A stretch of 64,000 nt of DNA from Candidatus Francisella endociliophora (GTDB lineage Bacteria; Pseudomonadota; Gammaproteobacteria; Francisellales; Francisellaceae). Where the stretch lies: contig NZ_CP009574.1 of NCBI RefSeq assembly GCF_000764555.1, forward strand, positions 620,001-684,000, read 5' to 3'. The notes below the pieces were generated by a model. The model was not told where the DNA came from and did no database searches. It worked only from the letters and a program-made list of their open reading frames with translations. The position numbers were made by a program, and so were the translations under genes. Positions 18,954 to 28,316 of the stretch are shown piece by piece (positions within the stretch are counted from its first letter, which is position 1; the number at the start of each line of letters is the position of its first letter).

Positions 18954-19700
18954 TTATTTATCCTGATTTTCTAAAGATGTTAAAAAACCTCTTAATATAT
19001 TTACTTCTTGACTCTCAAGTTCAGACCTTTGGAAAAGCCTTTTTACTTTATCCATGACATGACCAGGCTTTTCTTTATCCAAAAAACCTGACTTAATCAT
19101 ACTGTCTTCAAAGTGTTGATATAAGCCTTGTTGCTCTTTTACAGAAGCTTTTTTATGTAAGTGATTATATTCAGGAACATCTCTAATATCTGTTATCTCA
19201 ATTGCCTGTCTATGTATTTCATACGCGACTAGTTGTACCGCCTGAGCTAGATTTAAAGATGTATAACCTTCATTAGATGGAATGTAGGCATGTACATTAC
19301 TCATAAGCAGCTCTTCATTTAAAAGACCTGTCCTTTCTCTGCCAAAAAGTATTGCTATTTTCTCATTAGACTTCTGAACCTTCTTCAAAACTTTTGTCGC
19401 AACTTTGGCTATAGGCTCAATAGGTAAAGAAACCCTACGAACCCTTGCACTCGTACCTACAACATAGTCAATACCATCAAGAGCATCTTCCAGAGAATTA
19501 ACAATCTTTGCATTTTTAACAACCTCTGTAGCGTGGCATGACAATGCAATTGCTTCATCATCAATACCTTTCCTAGGATTAACCAGCCATAAATTTGTTA
19601 AATTCATATTTAACATCGCTCTTGCTGTAGAACCAATATTACCACTATGAGACGGCTCAATAAGTACAATTCGAATATTATTAAATAGATTCGTTTTCAT
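18954..19700 (-). CDS. trmJ: tRNA (cytidine/uridine-2'-O-)-methyltransferase TrmJ
   Basis: A SPOUT-class enzyme (about 248 residues) with the three conserved motifs [26 protein letters not shown] and [22 protein letters not shown]. TrmJ methylates position 32 of several tRNAs. The start at 19700 is favoured; an upstream ATG at 19712 is also in frame. Either one overlaps the end of ptsN, suggesting translational coupling. Confidence 0.9.
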   Translation of the reverse strand: MKTNLFNNIRIVLIEPSHSGNIGSTARAMLNMNLTNLWLVNPRKGIDDEAIALSCHATEVVKNAKIVNSLEDALDGIDYVVGTSARVRRVSLPIEPIAKVATKVLKKVQKSNEKIAILFGRERTGLLNEELLMSNVHAYIPSNEGYTSLNLAQAVQLVAYEIHRQAIEITDIRDVPEYNHLHKKASVKEQQGLYQHFEDSMIKSGFLDKEKPGHVMDKVKRLFQRSELESQEVNILRGFLTSLENQDK

Positions 19701-20148
19701 CTTTAGTTTCAACTATTAAGTTATATAAGTTTTTGGCATTTGGCGCATGCTCAAAATACCTTTGTGTTTCTTCTTTTTTTAAAAAAAGTGCTAATTGCTT
19801 TAATAGCTCCATATGAATATTAGAAATATTATCTGGGAAAAACACCCCTACTGCTATTTTTATAGCGTCTTTAATTGAGTCATCGTAGTAACCATTTTTA
19901 AGTGTCACGACAATAATTTTTGTAGTACTAAGGTTTTCAACTCGACAATGAGGTATGTATATATTTTTACCAATGTATGTATTACCTATCCTTTCTCGCT
20001 TATAGATGTTTTTCAGCACAATATCTTCATCAACATCTGAATAAGTATTTGCTAGCCTATTAGCAAGAAATTCAATCAAACGTTTTTTAGATTCAATATT
20101 TAGGTTAAGTATAATATTCTTCTTATCGATAAGAGCTTTTAAATTCAT
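19681..20148 (-). CDS. ptsN: PTS EIIA-like protein PtsN (EIIA-Ntr)
   Basis: 155 residues of the EIIA fructose/mannitol fold. The phosphorylated histidine is His67 in YIPHCRVEN. It acts as a regulatory phosphorelay protein linked to nitrogen and potassium balance rather than sugar uptake. It lies 41 bp downstream of hpf, the same neighbourhood seen in many proteobacteria. Confidence 0.9.
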   Translation of the reverse strand: MNLKALIDKKNIILNLNIESKKRLIEFLANRLANTYSDVDEDIVLKNIYKRERIGNTYIGKNIYIPHCRVENLSTTKIIVVTLKNGYYDDSIKDAIKIAVGVFFPDNISNIHMELLKQLALFLKKEETQRYFEHAPNAKNLYNLIVETKDENESI

Positions 20149-20189
20149 AGAAATATTTTTAGATAAATTGGAAAATGAAGAATTAAGTA

Positions 20190-20486
20190 TTATTCGCCGT
20201 GATTTGTTCTCATTTTATCTTTATGTTTTTTAAGCTGACGAGCAAGCTTGTCTTCTAACATATCAATAGCAGCATATAAATCTTTATCTTCTGCTTTTGC
20301 AACAAATTCACTACCAGGGACAGTAACTATAGCTTCTGCAACTTGCTGATCTTTTTCTACAGCTAAGATAACTTTTGTTGATGTGATATGGTCAAAATAC
20401 TGCCCCACTTTACCAACTTTTTCATTGACATAATTTTTGATTGCTTCAGTAACTTCTACGTGTCTACCAGTAATTTGAATATTCAT
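20190..20486 (-). CDS. hpf: Ribosome hibernation promoting factor (short HPF)
   Basis: 98 residues starting [20 protein letters not shown]; the start at 20486 is fixed by a GGAGG site just upstream, and the longer open frame before it lacks one. This is the short HPF/YfiA form that binds the 30S decoding centre and, with a partner, yields 100S ribosomes in stationary phase. Confidence 0.93.
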   Translation of the reverse strand: MNIQITGRHVEVTEAIKNYVNEKVGKVGQYFDHITSTKVILAVEKDQQVAEAIVTVPGSEFVAKAEDKDLYAAIDMLEDKLARQLKKHKDKMRTNHGE

Positions 20487-20604
20487 ATATAAACCTCCAG
20501 ATTTGAACATCATGCTCATTCTATTTATGAGCCCTATTTTAATAATCACCAAAGTGATATACTTGTACCCACATTATACAAGCTAAATACTATAAAGAAA
20601 AGCT

Positions 20605-20856
20605 ATGACTAACACTGTAAAGCAAATATTAAGCTCTTTGGCTCTTATAGCAGTTGCTGTAATGTCATTTATTATTTTTGCACCACTTTTTGTTTTTTTA
20701 ATTATTTTTTTAATGATTTCATCATTTTTCTTGCGTAGAAAAATAATGAAAGAAAACCCAGAGTTCTTTAAGCAAAGAAAAACTAAAAAAGGTAGGGTAA
20801 TAGATCAAGAAGAAGATGATGATTTTTTTGATAATTCAAATAATAAATTAAAATAA
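20605..20856 (+). CDS. Small membrane protein of unknown function
   Basis: 83 residues. One long or two close hydrophobic helices (about residues 9-48) are followed by a basic stretch (LRRKIMKENPEFFKQRKTKKGR) and an acidic end (EEDDDFFDN). It is transcribed divergently from hpf and ends 3 bp before mnmE, so the two are likely one transcript. I recognise no family. Confidence 0.65.
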   Translation: MTNTVKQILSSLALIAVAVMSFIIFAPLFVFLIIFLMISSFFLRRKIMKENPEFFKQRKTKKGRVIDQEEDDDFFDNSNNKLK

Positions 20857-20859
20857 AAA

Positions 20860-22218
20860 ATGTATACAAAAGACACTATTGTTGCAATAGCAACCCCTCA
20901 AGGTAATGGTGGTATTGGCATAATACGCATATCAGGAACAGATGCTCTAAAAATAGCTCAGAAACTAACTCGAAAAGAGCTTAAACCTCGCTATGCAACT
21001 TTTTGTAACATATACAGCCAAGATATTCAAGAAACTATAGATCATGGTATTGCTGTATTTTTTAATTCACCTTTTTCATATACAGGTGAAGATGTGGTAG
21101 AGATACAGGCTCATGGCAACCCTTTCGTACTCAACTTAATTATTAAGTCTGCTCTAGGTTATGGAGCAAGGATGGCAAAAGCAGGTGAATTTACAGAAAG
21201 AGCATTTATGAACGATAAACTAGATCTTGCTCAAGCTGAAGCGGTATCTGACATTATAAACGCCTCATCTGAAATAGCTGCTAAATCAGCTGCTAAATCA
21301 CTACAAGGTGAATTTTCAAAAGAGATAAATAGCTTACTTGAAAAATTAATTTTCTTAAGAATGTACGTTGAGGCTTCTATAGACTTTCCAGAAGAAGAAA
21401 TAAACTTCTTGGAAGACAAAAAAATACACAGTAGCTTAGCTGATATTTATAGTAATATCTTACAAGTACGAAATAGTTGTAAACAAGGAGCTATATTAGT
21501 AGAAGGCATTACCCTTATATTGGTTGGAAAACCTAATGCTGGTAAATCTAGTCTTCTAAATGCTTTAGCTGGTAAAGACTCAGCCATAGTTACAGCAATT
21601 GCTGGTACAACTAGAGATATCGTAAAAGAGCATATCCAAATAAATGGTGTGCCAATGCATATAATAGATACAGCTGGATTAAGAAGTAGTGATGATCTTA
21701 TTGAAAGCGAAGGTATAAAACGAGCTATCAAAAAAATTCAAGAAGCTGACCAGGTACTTTTTGTTACAGATGACTATACTAATAGCAAAGTTAGATTTAG
21801 CGATATTAAAGACATAATTCCTGAATTCTATCAGCAGATTCCTAAAGATATAGACATAACATATGTACACAATAAGATAGATTTACTTAAAGAAACTCCT
21901 CAAAACCAAGATAATCATATTTATATATCAGCTGAAAATAATATTGGCATAGATAAATTAAAATCCCATATTCTCAAAAAAGTTGGCTACACAAACCAAA
22001 ATGAAAGTATTTATACGGCCCGTGAAAGACATGTAACCGCTATAAATAAAGCATTTGAACATATAGAGCTAGCAAAAGAACAGCTTCAGCTTGGTAATGG
22101 GGAGCTCCTTGCAGAGGAGTTACTAATTGTACAAGAGTATTTAAATTCAATAACTGGAGAATTCACTTCTGATGATTTATTAGGAGAAATATTTTCAAGT
22201 TTTTGTATAGGTAAATAA
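20860..22218 (+). CDS. mnmE: tRNA modification GTPase MnmE (TrmE)
   Basis: 452 residues, full length. An N-terminal tetrahydrofolate-binding domain is followed by the helical domain with an inserted G domain (G1 GKPNAGKSS, G3 DTAG, G4 NKID) and the C-terminal catalytic FCIGK. With MnmG it forms the 5-carboxymethylaminomethyl group on wobble uridine. The prophage begins right after this gene and leaves its 3' end intact. Confidence 0.97.
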   Translation: MYTKDTIVAIATPQGNGGIGIIRISGTDALKIAQKLTRKELKPRYATFCNIYSQDIQETIDHGIAVFFNSPFSYTGEDVVEIQAHGNPFVLNLIIKSALGYGARMAKAGEFTERAFMNDKLDLAQAEAVSDIINASSEIAAKSAAKSLQGEFSKEINSLLEKLIFLRMYVEASIDFPEEEINFLEDKKIHSSLADIYSNILQVRNSCKQGAILVEGITLILVGKPNAGKSSLLNALAGKDSAIVTAIAGTTRDIVKEHIQINGVPMHIIDTAGLRSSDDLIESEGIKRAIKKIQEADQVLFVTDDYTNSKVRFSDIKDIIPEFYQQIPKDIDITYVHNKIDLLKETPQNQDNHIYISAENNIGIDKLKSHILKKVGYTNQNESIYTARERHVTAINKAFEHIELAKEQLQLGNGELLAEELLIVQEYLNSITGEFTSDDLLGEIFSSFCIGK

Positions 22219-22317
22219 TTAAAGATCATTAAACCTTTTGCATGCAAGGCTTTAAAGAATATTAAAAATGATTTTGTGTGTAATTTTGTGATAAAGATAA
22301 AACTTTTCCACAGCTAT

Positions 22318-23535
22318 CTACAGCTTTCTTAAAACTCTAACTGTGATGTGTGATGTATTGTTATAAGTGAAGAAATCTTGAAAATTATTCAAGCCAACAC
22401 AGCGAAGTCCAATTTGACAGTCAACAGTACAGTCTATATACATTTTGGGCGTGCAATTTGAAAACTCAGTACTATTAGCATTAATAGGTTTATATAGCGC
22501 CCAAGTCGATGCATAATTATTAGAAGACCCTGACACAATATCGAATTGCAAAGCCAGCTCTCCTGAAGTTGACGTGAATCGAGGGAAACCATTAAAAACA
22601 AGCTCGTAAGCAAAACCTTGATTTAGTAATATGTAATTTATTCCTCTACTAACAAAAGAAGAACCATTATAAGAAGTACCATTCACTTCAACTAAATCTG
22701 ATACGTTGTCTATAGTTCCGCCATCGATTGTGAATACAGAAACTTTACCTATATGATTTTTGTATAAATCTAGTAAAACCTTATCTGTAGTGTTCATAGC
22801 TCCAGCAAAATTAAAATTTGCTTCTGGTATAACTGCATCATCGCCTGCAGAATTCACTACAGTAACACTATTTATTGTTCGCGAAACACTTAAATTGCTT
22901 GTTTGTGCTGTGATATTTAGATCAGTTTTAAGTTGCTCTAAAGTTCGATTTACAAAAACACCTGCTTTTTTTTGTATTATGTCATCATTACTTGCATTAA
23001 TGCTTTCAATATCTATAATGTTTTGTGGTTTAGATGTTATTGAAGACCAATCAATAGACGCCGTATATTCAGTATATCCAGAAGAATTATTTAAATTAAG
23101 TTCATCACTAACAAAATATAATACTCCTGTATCATTTTGTTTAACACTATCACCCTCCTGAACAGTAGCAGTAGTTAATGCAAATCTAGCTGTTTCATCA
23201 GTAACAGTCACTAATTTGCTAAATGCCGAGTTAGGTAATCTTGCAATATCTATAATTCCAGAAGTTATTCTCGAAGCATCGAAAGTTGCATTACCTTCAA
23301 GGACCTCATCAGCACCTGACCCAAAATTTTTATTAAAAGCTGTATTTTTATTAAAAACAGGCTCTTTATTAGATAACTCTGTTATAACATTTGCGGGTGT
23401 GTTAGCTACTTTAGATTTTTCATCATCGGTATAAGCATTAGTGTCTTGATTTGATTCATATTTTGTTTTTATTGATGAAGCTGTTTCAGATGATCCACCG
23501 CCACCAGTTCCAATATTCTCAGGAATAACACCCAT
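22318..23535 (-). CDS. Phage tail fibre / receptor-binding protein
   Basis: 405 residues. A Gly/Ser-rich N-terminus (TGGGGSS) is followed by repeat-like fibre sequence (ASRITSGIIDIARLPNSAFS) and a beta-rich C-terminal domain. The last gene of the late operon is the usual place for an adhesin. No enzyme motif is visible. Host receptor unknown. Confidence 0.65.
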   Translation of the reverse strand: MGVIPENIGTGGGGSSETASSIKTKYESNQDTNAYTDDEKSKVANTPANVITELSNKEPVFNKNTAFNKNFGSGADEVLEGNATFDASRITSGIIDIARLPNSAFSKLVTVTDETARFALTTATVQEGDSVKQNDTGVLYFVSDELNLNNSSGYTEYTASIDWSSITSKPQNIIDIESINASNDDIIQKKAGVFVNRTLEQLKTDLNITAQTSNLSVSRTINSVTVVNSAGDDAVIPEANFNFAGAMNTTDKVLLDLYKNHIGKVSVFTIDGGTIDNVSDLVEVNGTSYNGSSFVSRGINYILLNQGFAYELVFNGFPRFTSTSGELALQFDIVSGSSNNYASTWALYKPINANSTEFSNCTPKMYIDCTVDCQIGLRCVGLNNFQDFFTYNNTSHITVRVLRKL

Positions 23536-23540
23536 ATCTA

Positions 23541-23819
23541 CTACACCTCTATAACTATTACTTGATCTGGACTATATTTATTTATATTTCTTATATATAA
23601 GTTTTCGCCAACTTTTTTGAGATAACTTTCTTTCTCTTTACTCTCTATTGGCCATCCTCTTAAAGAGGAATCGGGTAATGTAGCAGAGCTAAATATTTCA
23701 ATGCCCCTTTCTCCTGTGTTCTTCATCATAAAAGTATCACCATCAGCGATACCAAATAAGGTAAGATCTATTTCTACATAATCAGAGCCTTGAGCTACTG
23801 TATAAGGATTTGTTGCCAT
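23541..23819 (-). CDS. Small phage protein next to tail fibre
   Basis: 92 residues, beta-rich, opening TNPYTVAQGSDYVEIDLTLFGIADGD. It lies 5 bp ahead of the fibre gene and has its own AAATCC-type promoter. A capsid or tail adhesin or fibre accessory role is possible; no family recognised. Confidence 0.55.
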   Translation of the reverse strand: MATNPYTVAQGSDYVEIDLTLFGIADGDTFMMKNTGERGIEIFSSATLPDSSLRGWPIESKEKESYLKKVGENLYIRNINKYSPDQVIVIEV

Positions 23820-23846
23820 AAAAATAATGTTTTGATATTTTTGTAT

Positions 23847-23876
23847 ATTATAATGCTGTTTTGTAATTGTGGATTT
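23847..23876 (-). promoter_or_regulatory. Late promoter-like site, AAATCC-N18-TATAAT
   Basis: Minus strand: AAATCC, 18 bases, TATAAT, about 30 bp before the 92-residue gene. One of eight sites in the prophage with the same spacing. The upstream box overlaps the stop of the tail-tip gene. Confidence 0.6.
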
Positions 23877-26800
23877 AAGAGTTTAATGCTGTTATTTCTG
23901 TTAACGTTAATGTTTTACTGTAGAATCTTAAATAACTAAATATAGCTTTCTTATATGTATTCTGCGGAGCATAATAACATAATTTATTATAAATAGTATT
24001 GATAATAGCTGCTGTCTTACCAGTTTCAGAATGCCATAATACGCCATCAATATAAATTTCCATTACTCCAGTTACAGCATTTTTTTGAAGTACCCAATCG
24101 TGGACACCAGTCCATTCAGATGTTGAAATAGCTTTAGATATTCTATTTGTAGCAAATGTAGTATCGTAACCGCAATCATAATATATATTATTATCACTCC
24201 AAGGTATATGAGCATTTATAACTGGCTTATTTCCTACACTTTCGTCATTTGTAAAGTAAATAAGAGATGTTACAGTTGCAGGTGTAAATAATTCTGCTCT
24301 AAATGCAACTGAGAGCTCATTACCAGATATATCAAAAGATGACCCAAAATCTAAATAATTATCAATACCATCAAATGATAATCCGTAAATTGTTTCTGTT
24401 GCCCCATAAATTGTAGCGTTATAGTTTCCTACTTCATCTATAACAATATTTTCATTAAAATGATTCATTGTATAATGAGATATTAAACCAACATTAATAC
24501 TATTTGTTAATAATGTTCTAATTTCGCTAACTGAACTAGATAACAGAACATTATCTCTAAGACTCACCTGATATTCATAAGCTGCATCTTCTGTAAGTCC
24601 AGATATTGAATATGTGTCGCCAGTTTGCCAAGCTGATTCTATCCAAGTAGTGTTACCTTGTAATCTATATCTAAATTGATATTCAAGGTTTACAATATCA
24701 CTAGATCCCAAATCAAAGATAATAGCTTTAATATTCCCAGTGGATGTCGTTGTTAGTGGTGCTATAGCACTTATTGTTGGAGCTACAATTTGCTCAAATA
24801 CAAAATCAGTACTAAATGTTTGGTAACTTTCCACACCATCTCTAATAGCTGAAATAGTAGCTGTTACATCATAATCATCTGTGCCTATGTCTGCTTGTAC
24901 TTCTGCTTGTGTTACGGTTATTGAGTTAGTGTTAACCTGTGTTGTAATAGTTCCTTGAGATACCCCAGATAAGAAGAATTCTAGTACAACTTGGTTGAGC
25001 GCATTATATTCTATAGTCGTTGCACCATCATAGTAATTAAGAAATAAAGCACCAGTTTCTGTTAATCTATTACGACTAGAAAAAGTTATTTTAATATCTT
25101 CTGCCGATACAGTTATACTTGTTGTAAGCGGATCTTGTCCGTTTATCTGAATATTCTTTGGCGGATAAGGTTTATAGTATCTCGGATCAAGTGTAATATC
25201 ATAATTTGTAGTTGTTGTATAATCCAACTCAAAGCCATTTTTAAGAGTTAAAAACTTAATATCTAAGTCATCATTTAAGAAATATTTATCATTAGCTCTG
25301 TAGTTGCCTTGAGTAGCGAATAAATAAGCCCCAGTGCCGTGTTCTTGTGGGTATGTATCTAACAATCCCCTTTGGATTATAATGGTCTTGTTAACATAGT
25401 CTATAGCTTCGATATATATAACCTCATCATTAAGCATAGCGTACTTATCAGTTGATATTTTACTATTGTTGTATACATCAGAATAAGTTATAACTGTATC
25501 TATTTTTGATATATCTTGATTGATTAAGAAACCAGCTCCTAAGTCATAAGTATCAACTTGAGTATCTGTATCAATTCTTAATCTATAGTATTGATTATTA
25601 TTGTCATTAATGGTTTGATGTATAAATGCAACTTCTGATCCGTCTTTAGCTCTAGCTTCAGCATCTCCCAAAATCGTAGCCATCTGATAGTATAATATAT
25701 TATCAACTCTGCTAGGTACTTCTGTAGGTTGCTCTGGAACTGGTATAGGATCAACTGTTTGGTCTATTGTAGCTACATCTACCCATAAGTCTGATATTAA
25801 TTTAAGTGTTACATATTTAGCTCTTAAAAAGCCTGTCTTTTGCTTAGATACAACCCTGAAGCCACGATTAGAATAACCACGCTGAGAAAATGAGAATATA
25901 ACTAAGTTGCCTGCATTCAGTACATCAGCATGAATTGTAGCTTTAATTTCGATAGTCTCTGGACATGCGTTTAGCTTTCTTAATTCTCTATCAGCCAGCG
26001 ATCTAGCGATACTTGGCTTTGTTACACCAGCGTAAGTTATTTTGCTTATGTTATGCCTGCCTAACTCTTCAAACATTCCAGTATCAAAAGCACTTTCAAT
26101 ATCTTTCTCATCATGTCTATCATCATTTGTATATTCAATATCAACCTGAGTAACTGCATCGCCAGCCTCAGACTGTGTAGCACTAATAAATTCAACCAAA
26201 TAACCATTAGTATCTGATATCTCAAAAGCACCTGTGGGGTCTGTTTCTCGCATTAATACAAGGTTGTATTGTTGCGTATACTCATTAAAGTTAAGGTATA
26301 TGTCGGCTTGCTTACATATCTCATCAATAAAATCTTGTACTACTGTAGGTTCTGTAATGTAATAAGATAAACCCAACCCCTCATCATATAGCCTATCTGC
26401 TACTGCTCTAAAGTTAGTATCATTAAAGTTGACTGGCCTGCCTTTTACTGGTGAACCATAATAAGTCAAAGTCTCTCTAATTATATGGACCGGATTAATA
26501 CCACCAAAAACTTTAGCTTTCTCTTTATACCACATATCAGAGTAATCTAATTCTCTCTGTGTTCTTGCAGCCCAAATCTCAAGATTGCCAAAGTTTGAGC
26601 TATTACCAATATAGGCATTCTCTAAGCTTAATGTTGTTACATACAGATAAGCAGGCTCTTCTAATAGATCACTAGTTGAATTATTGAGCTTGCCATTAAT
26701 TCCGAAGTAATTGTCGGCTGTTTGAGTTGGATGCCCATCCTTAATCCGAATAGGTGCTACAAAACCGCCCTCTTTATCTCTTGATCCGTAAAGATCGTAC

Positions 26801-26991
26801 TGACCAACTGTAGCCGTAATATCATTAGAAGCTGTTAAGTCATAAGTTGTATTATAAAAAAGGTCTTTATCATTTGCTTTAATTCTTGTGATATTATCAA
26901 CACCACCAAGACATAATACACCCCTAAGAGAGTAATAATACTCTACCCATTGCACTTGGCTTTTTTGAGAACTACCACCGAATAAAGCCAT
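23875..26991 (-). CDS. Tail tip protein (host specificity J-like) with C-terminal LamG-type domain
   Basis: 1038 residues. The first ~430 residues resemble the phage central tail hub (lambda J type: SLADRELRKLNACPETIEIKATIHADVLNAGNLV). Fibronectin-like beta segments follow (about 620-820). The C-terminal ~200 residues look like a laminin G/concanavalin-type carbohydrate-binding domain (GLSFDGIDNYLDFGSSFDIS). It would form the tail tip and contact the cell surface. Confidence 0.75.
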   Translation of the reverse strand: MALFGGSSQKSQVQWVEYYYSLRGVLCLGGVDNITRIKANDKDLFYNTTYDLTASNDITATVGQYDLYGSRDKEGGFVAPIRIKDGHPTQTADNYFGINGKLNNSTSDLLEEPAYLYVTTLSLENAYIGNSSNFGNLEIWAARTQRELDYSDMWYKEKAKVFGGINPVHIIRETLTYYGSPVKGRPVNFNDTNFRAVADRLYDEGLGLSYYITEPTVVQDFIDEICKQADIYLNFNEYTQQYNLVLMRETDPTGAFEISDTNGYLVEFISATQSEAGDAVTQVDIEYTNDDRHDEKDIESAFDTGMFEELGRHNISKITYAGVTKPSIARSLADRELRKLNACPETIEIKATIHADVLNAGNLVIFSFSQRGYSNRGFRVVSKQKTGFLRAKYVTLKLISDLWVDVATIDQTVDPIPVPEQPTEVPSRVDNILYYQMATILGDAEARAKDGSEVAFIHQTINDNNNQYYRLRIDTDTQVDTYDLGAGFLINQDISKIDTVITYSDVYNNSKISTDKYAMLNDEVIYIEAIDYVNKTIIIQRGLLDTYPQEHGTGAYLFATQGNYRANDKYFLNDDLDIKFLTLKNGFELDYTTTTNYDITLDPRYYKPYPPKNIQINGQDPLTTSITVSAEDIKITFSSRNRLTETGALFLNYYDGATTIEYNALNQVVLEFFLSGVSQGTITTQVNTNSITVTQAEVQADIGTDDYDVTATISAIRDGVESYQTFSTDFVFEQIVAPTISAIAPLTTTSTGNIKAIIFDLGSSDIVNLEYQFRYRLQGNTTWIESAWQTGDTYSISGLTEDAAYEYQVSLRDNVLLSSSVSEIRTLLTNSINVGLISHYTMNHFNENIVIDEVGNYNATIYGATETIYGLSFDGIDNYLDFGSSFDISGNELSVAFRAELFTPATVTSLIYFTNDESVGNKPVINAHIPWSDNNIYYDCGYDTTFATNRISKAISTSEWTGVHDWVLQKNAVTGVMEIYIDGVLWHSETGKTAAIINTIYNKLCYYAPQNTYKKAIFSYLRFYSKTLTLTEITALNS

Positions 26992-27186
26992 CTATTTAAC
27001 CGCCTTTTTCTTAACTGCTTTGCTTACATAAAGCCTTATAATCGCATCTTTTTTGGTTAGTAATGTATCCTTATTAACGCCGCCTTTTTTAAGCTCTACA
27101 AGGCTAATATCATGCTTAGTACATATCTCATGAATACCACTTGCACAAGCTCCAACTTTTCTAAGGTCTGCATAAGTTATAAGCAT
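26992..27186 (-). CDS. Small tail-region protein
   Basis: 64 residues, basic at the C-terminus (SKAVKKKAVK). It lies directly before the tail tip gene with no gap and overlaps the upstream gene by one base, so it is translated as part of the tail-tip block. Function unknown. Confidence 0.55.
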   Translation of the reverse strand: MLITYADLRKVGACASGIHEICTKHDISLVELKKGGVNKDTLLTKKDAIIRLYVSKAVKKKAVK

Positions 27187-27437
27187 TATTTAGAACCCCC
27201 ACCTGTTGATTCTGTGCGGCTCTTAACTTCTGAATTAAAGCCACCATCAACTATAATGTTCATATTCTTTATTTTTCTTTCGCCAAAGAGTATTGGTATC
27301 GGACTTGATATAACCGCTCGAGGTATACTGTTCTGATCTATCGAAGCATCTGCTTTAATTTTGCTTTGATTGTTTTGTCTTTTCATGAAAAGAGTAGACA
27401 AGGCTACTAGCACAAAGCCAACTAAAAAACCGAACAT
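27186..27437 (-). CDS. Small tail-assembly protein with N-terminal hydrophobic segment
   Basis: 83 residues. A hydrophobic N-terminus (about residues 3-18) is followed by SIDQNSIPRAVISSPIPILFGERKI, a stretch similar to the start of tail-tip assembly proteins in other siphophages. It ends in a Gly/Ser-rich tail. It is preceded by one of the AAAATCC promoters. Function not proven. Confidence 0.55.
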   Translation of the reverse strand: MFGFLVGFVLVALSTLFMKRQNNQSKIKADASIDQNSIPRAVISSPIPILFGERKIKNMNIIVDGGFNSEVKSRTESTGGGSK

Positions 27438-27465
27438 AAGAGATAAATAAAAGTAAATATTTTAT

Positions 27466-27496
27466 ATTGTAAGAGTTATTGAGATATGCGGATTTT
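27466..27496 (-). promoter_or_regulatory. Late promoter-like site, AAAATCC-N18-TACAAT
   Basis: Minus strand AAAATCC, 18 bases, TACAAT, about 30 bp before the 83-residue gene. The AAAATCC box overlaps the stop codon of the upstream tail gene. Confidence 0.6.
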
Positions 27497-28313
27497 AGAA
27501 AGTTGAACGAGTAACAGCATTTAGGTTAGACATGTGAGGATAGCCTCCATATCTACGATAATTATTAAACTTATCCTTACAAGTCAAAGGCAACTTATCA
27601 CAACCTGCATAGATTGATACTATTTTGCTATTAAGAAACTGGCTATCAAACACATTAGCAACTTTAATTGTTGTGCCTGTATGCTCTCTTATAACACTTG
27701 TGCGATATCCTGTGTCTGCTGATACAATATAACCACCGACATAATAACCATCTGCTTTGTCATTTGTATCAAGTGATATTGTAAGATTATCGCTACCAGT
27801 CATGATACTTCTTGTATCTACAAAGCTAGACTTATCAACTCCGCACTGTGTACAATATAATTGTAACGGACATCTTTTTGTAAATTGCTGAGTGCAAAAC
27901 TCATCTTGTTGTTTATTTGGTAGTGTCTTAATCTGAAATGATACCCACTTATTGCCATCTCTAGTGCCTTTGGATAACTCGCCTTGTATAAGTAAAGGCC
28001 TATCACTTGCACTCTTATCATAGCCATACACTGATATGGTCCACTTCTTTAAGTCTTTACGGCGATAAAGATAGTCTGCTGAATGATCCATAGCTGATAT
28101 CTTAACGCTCGCCGTGTTCTTGCTCTGCTCTGTCTCGCTTGTAACTTGTAAGTCTACTTCTAAGCTTGTAGCTTTATAAGTTATATTATCAATAGTCTTA
28201 TCTCTTGAGCCTGAGAAAAAGTATAAATTCTCTCCATATTCAGACTCAATAGAAACTAAATACTGTGGATTTCCTAGTCTTACACTTCGCAATAATTCTA
28301 AAAATGTAGCCAT
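27495..28313 (-). CDS. Tail assembly protein, BR0599/DUF2163-like
   Basis: 272 residues. The N-terminal half is a beta-rich tail module (SVKISAMDHSADYLYRRKD). The C-terminal half has clustered cysteines (FCTQQFTKRCPLQLYCTQCG, then CDKLPLTCKDKF) and ends with NNYRRYGGYPHM, as in the BR0599 family. Lambda tail protein L, a functional counterpart, binds an iron-sulfur cluster through C-terminal cysteines; the same is plausible here. Confidence 0.7.
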   Translation of the reverse strand: MATFLELLRSVRLGNPQYLVSIESEYGENLYFFSGSRDKTIDNITYKATSLEVDLQVTSETEQSKNTASVKISAMDHSADYLYRRKDLKKWTISVYGYDKSASDRPLLIQGELSKGTRDGNKWVSFQIKTLPNKQQDEFCTQQFTKRCPLQLYCTQCGVDKSSFVDTRSIMTGSDNLTISLDTNDKADGYYVGGYIVSADTGYRTSVIREHTGTTIKVANVFDSQFLNSKIVSIYAGCDKLPLTCKDKFNNYRRYGGYPHMSNLNAVTRSTF

Positions 28314-28316
28314 ATA

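Noticed and set aside
22300-22317. DnaA box or attachment core next to the prophage edge (TTTTCCACA)
   Set aside because: A single near-match without neighbours. No second copy is available in the window to define the attachment site.
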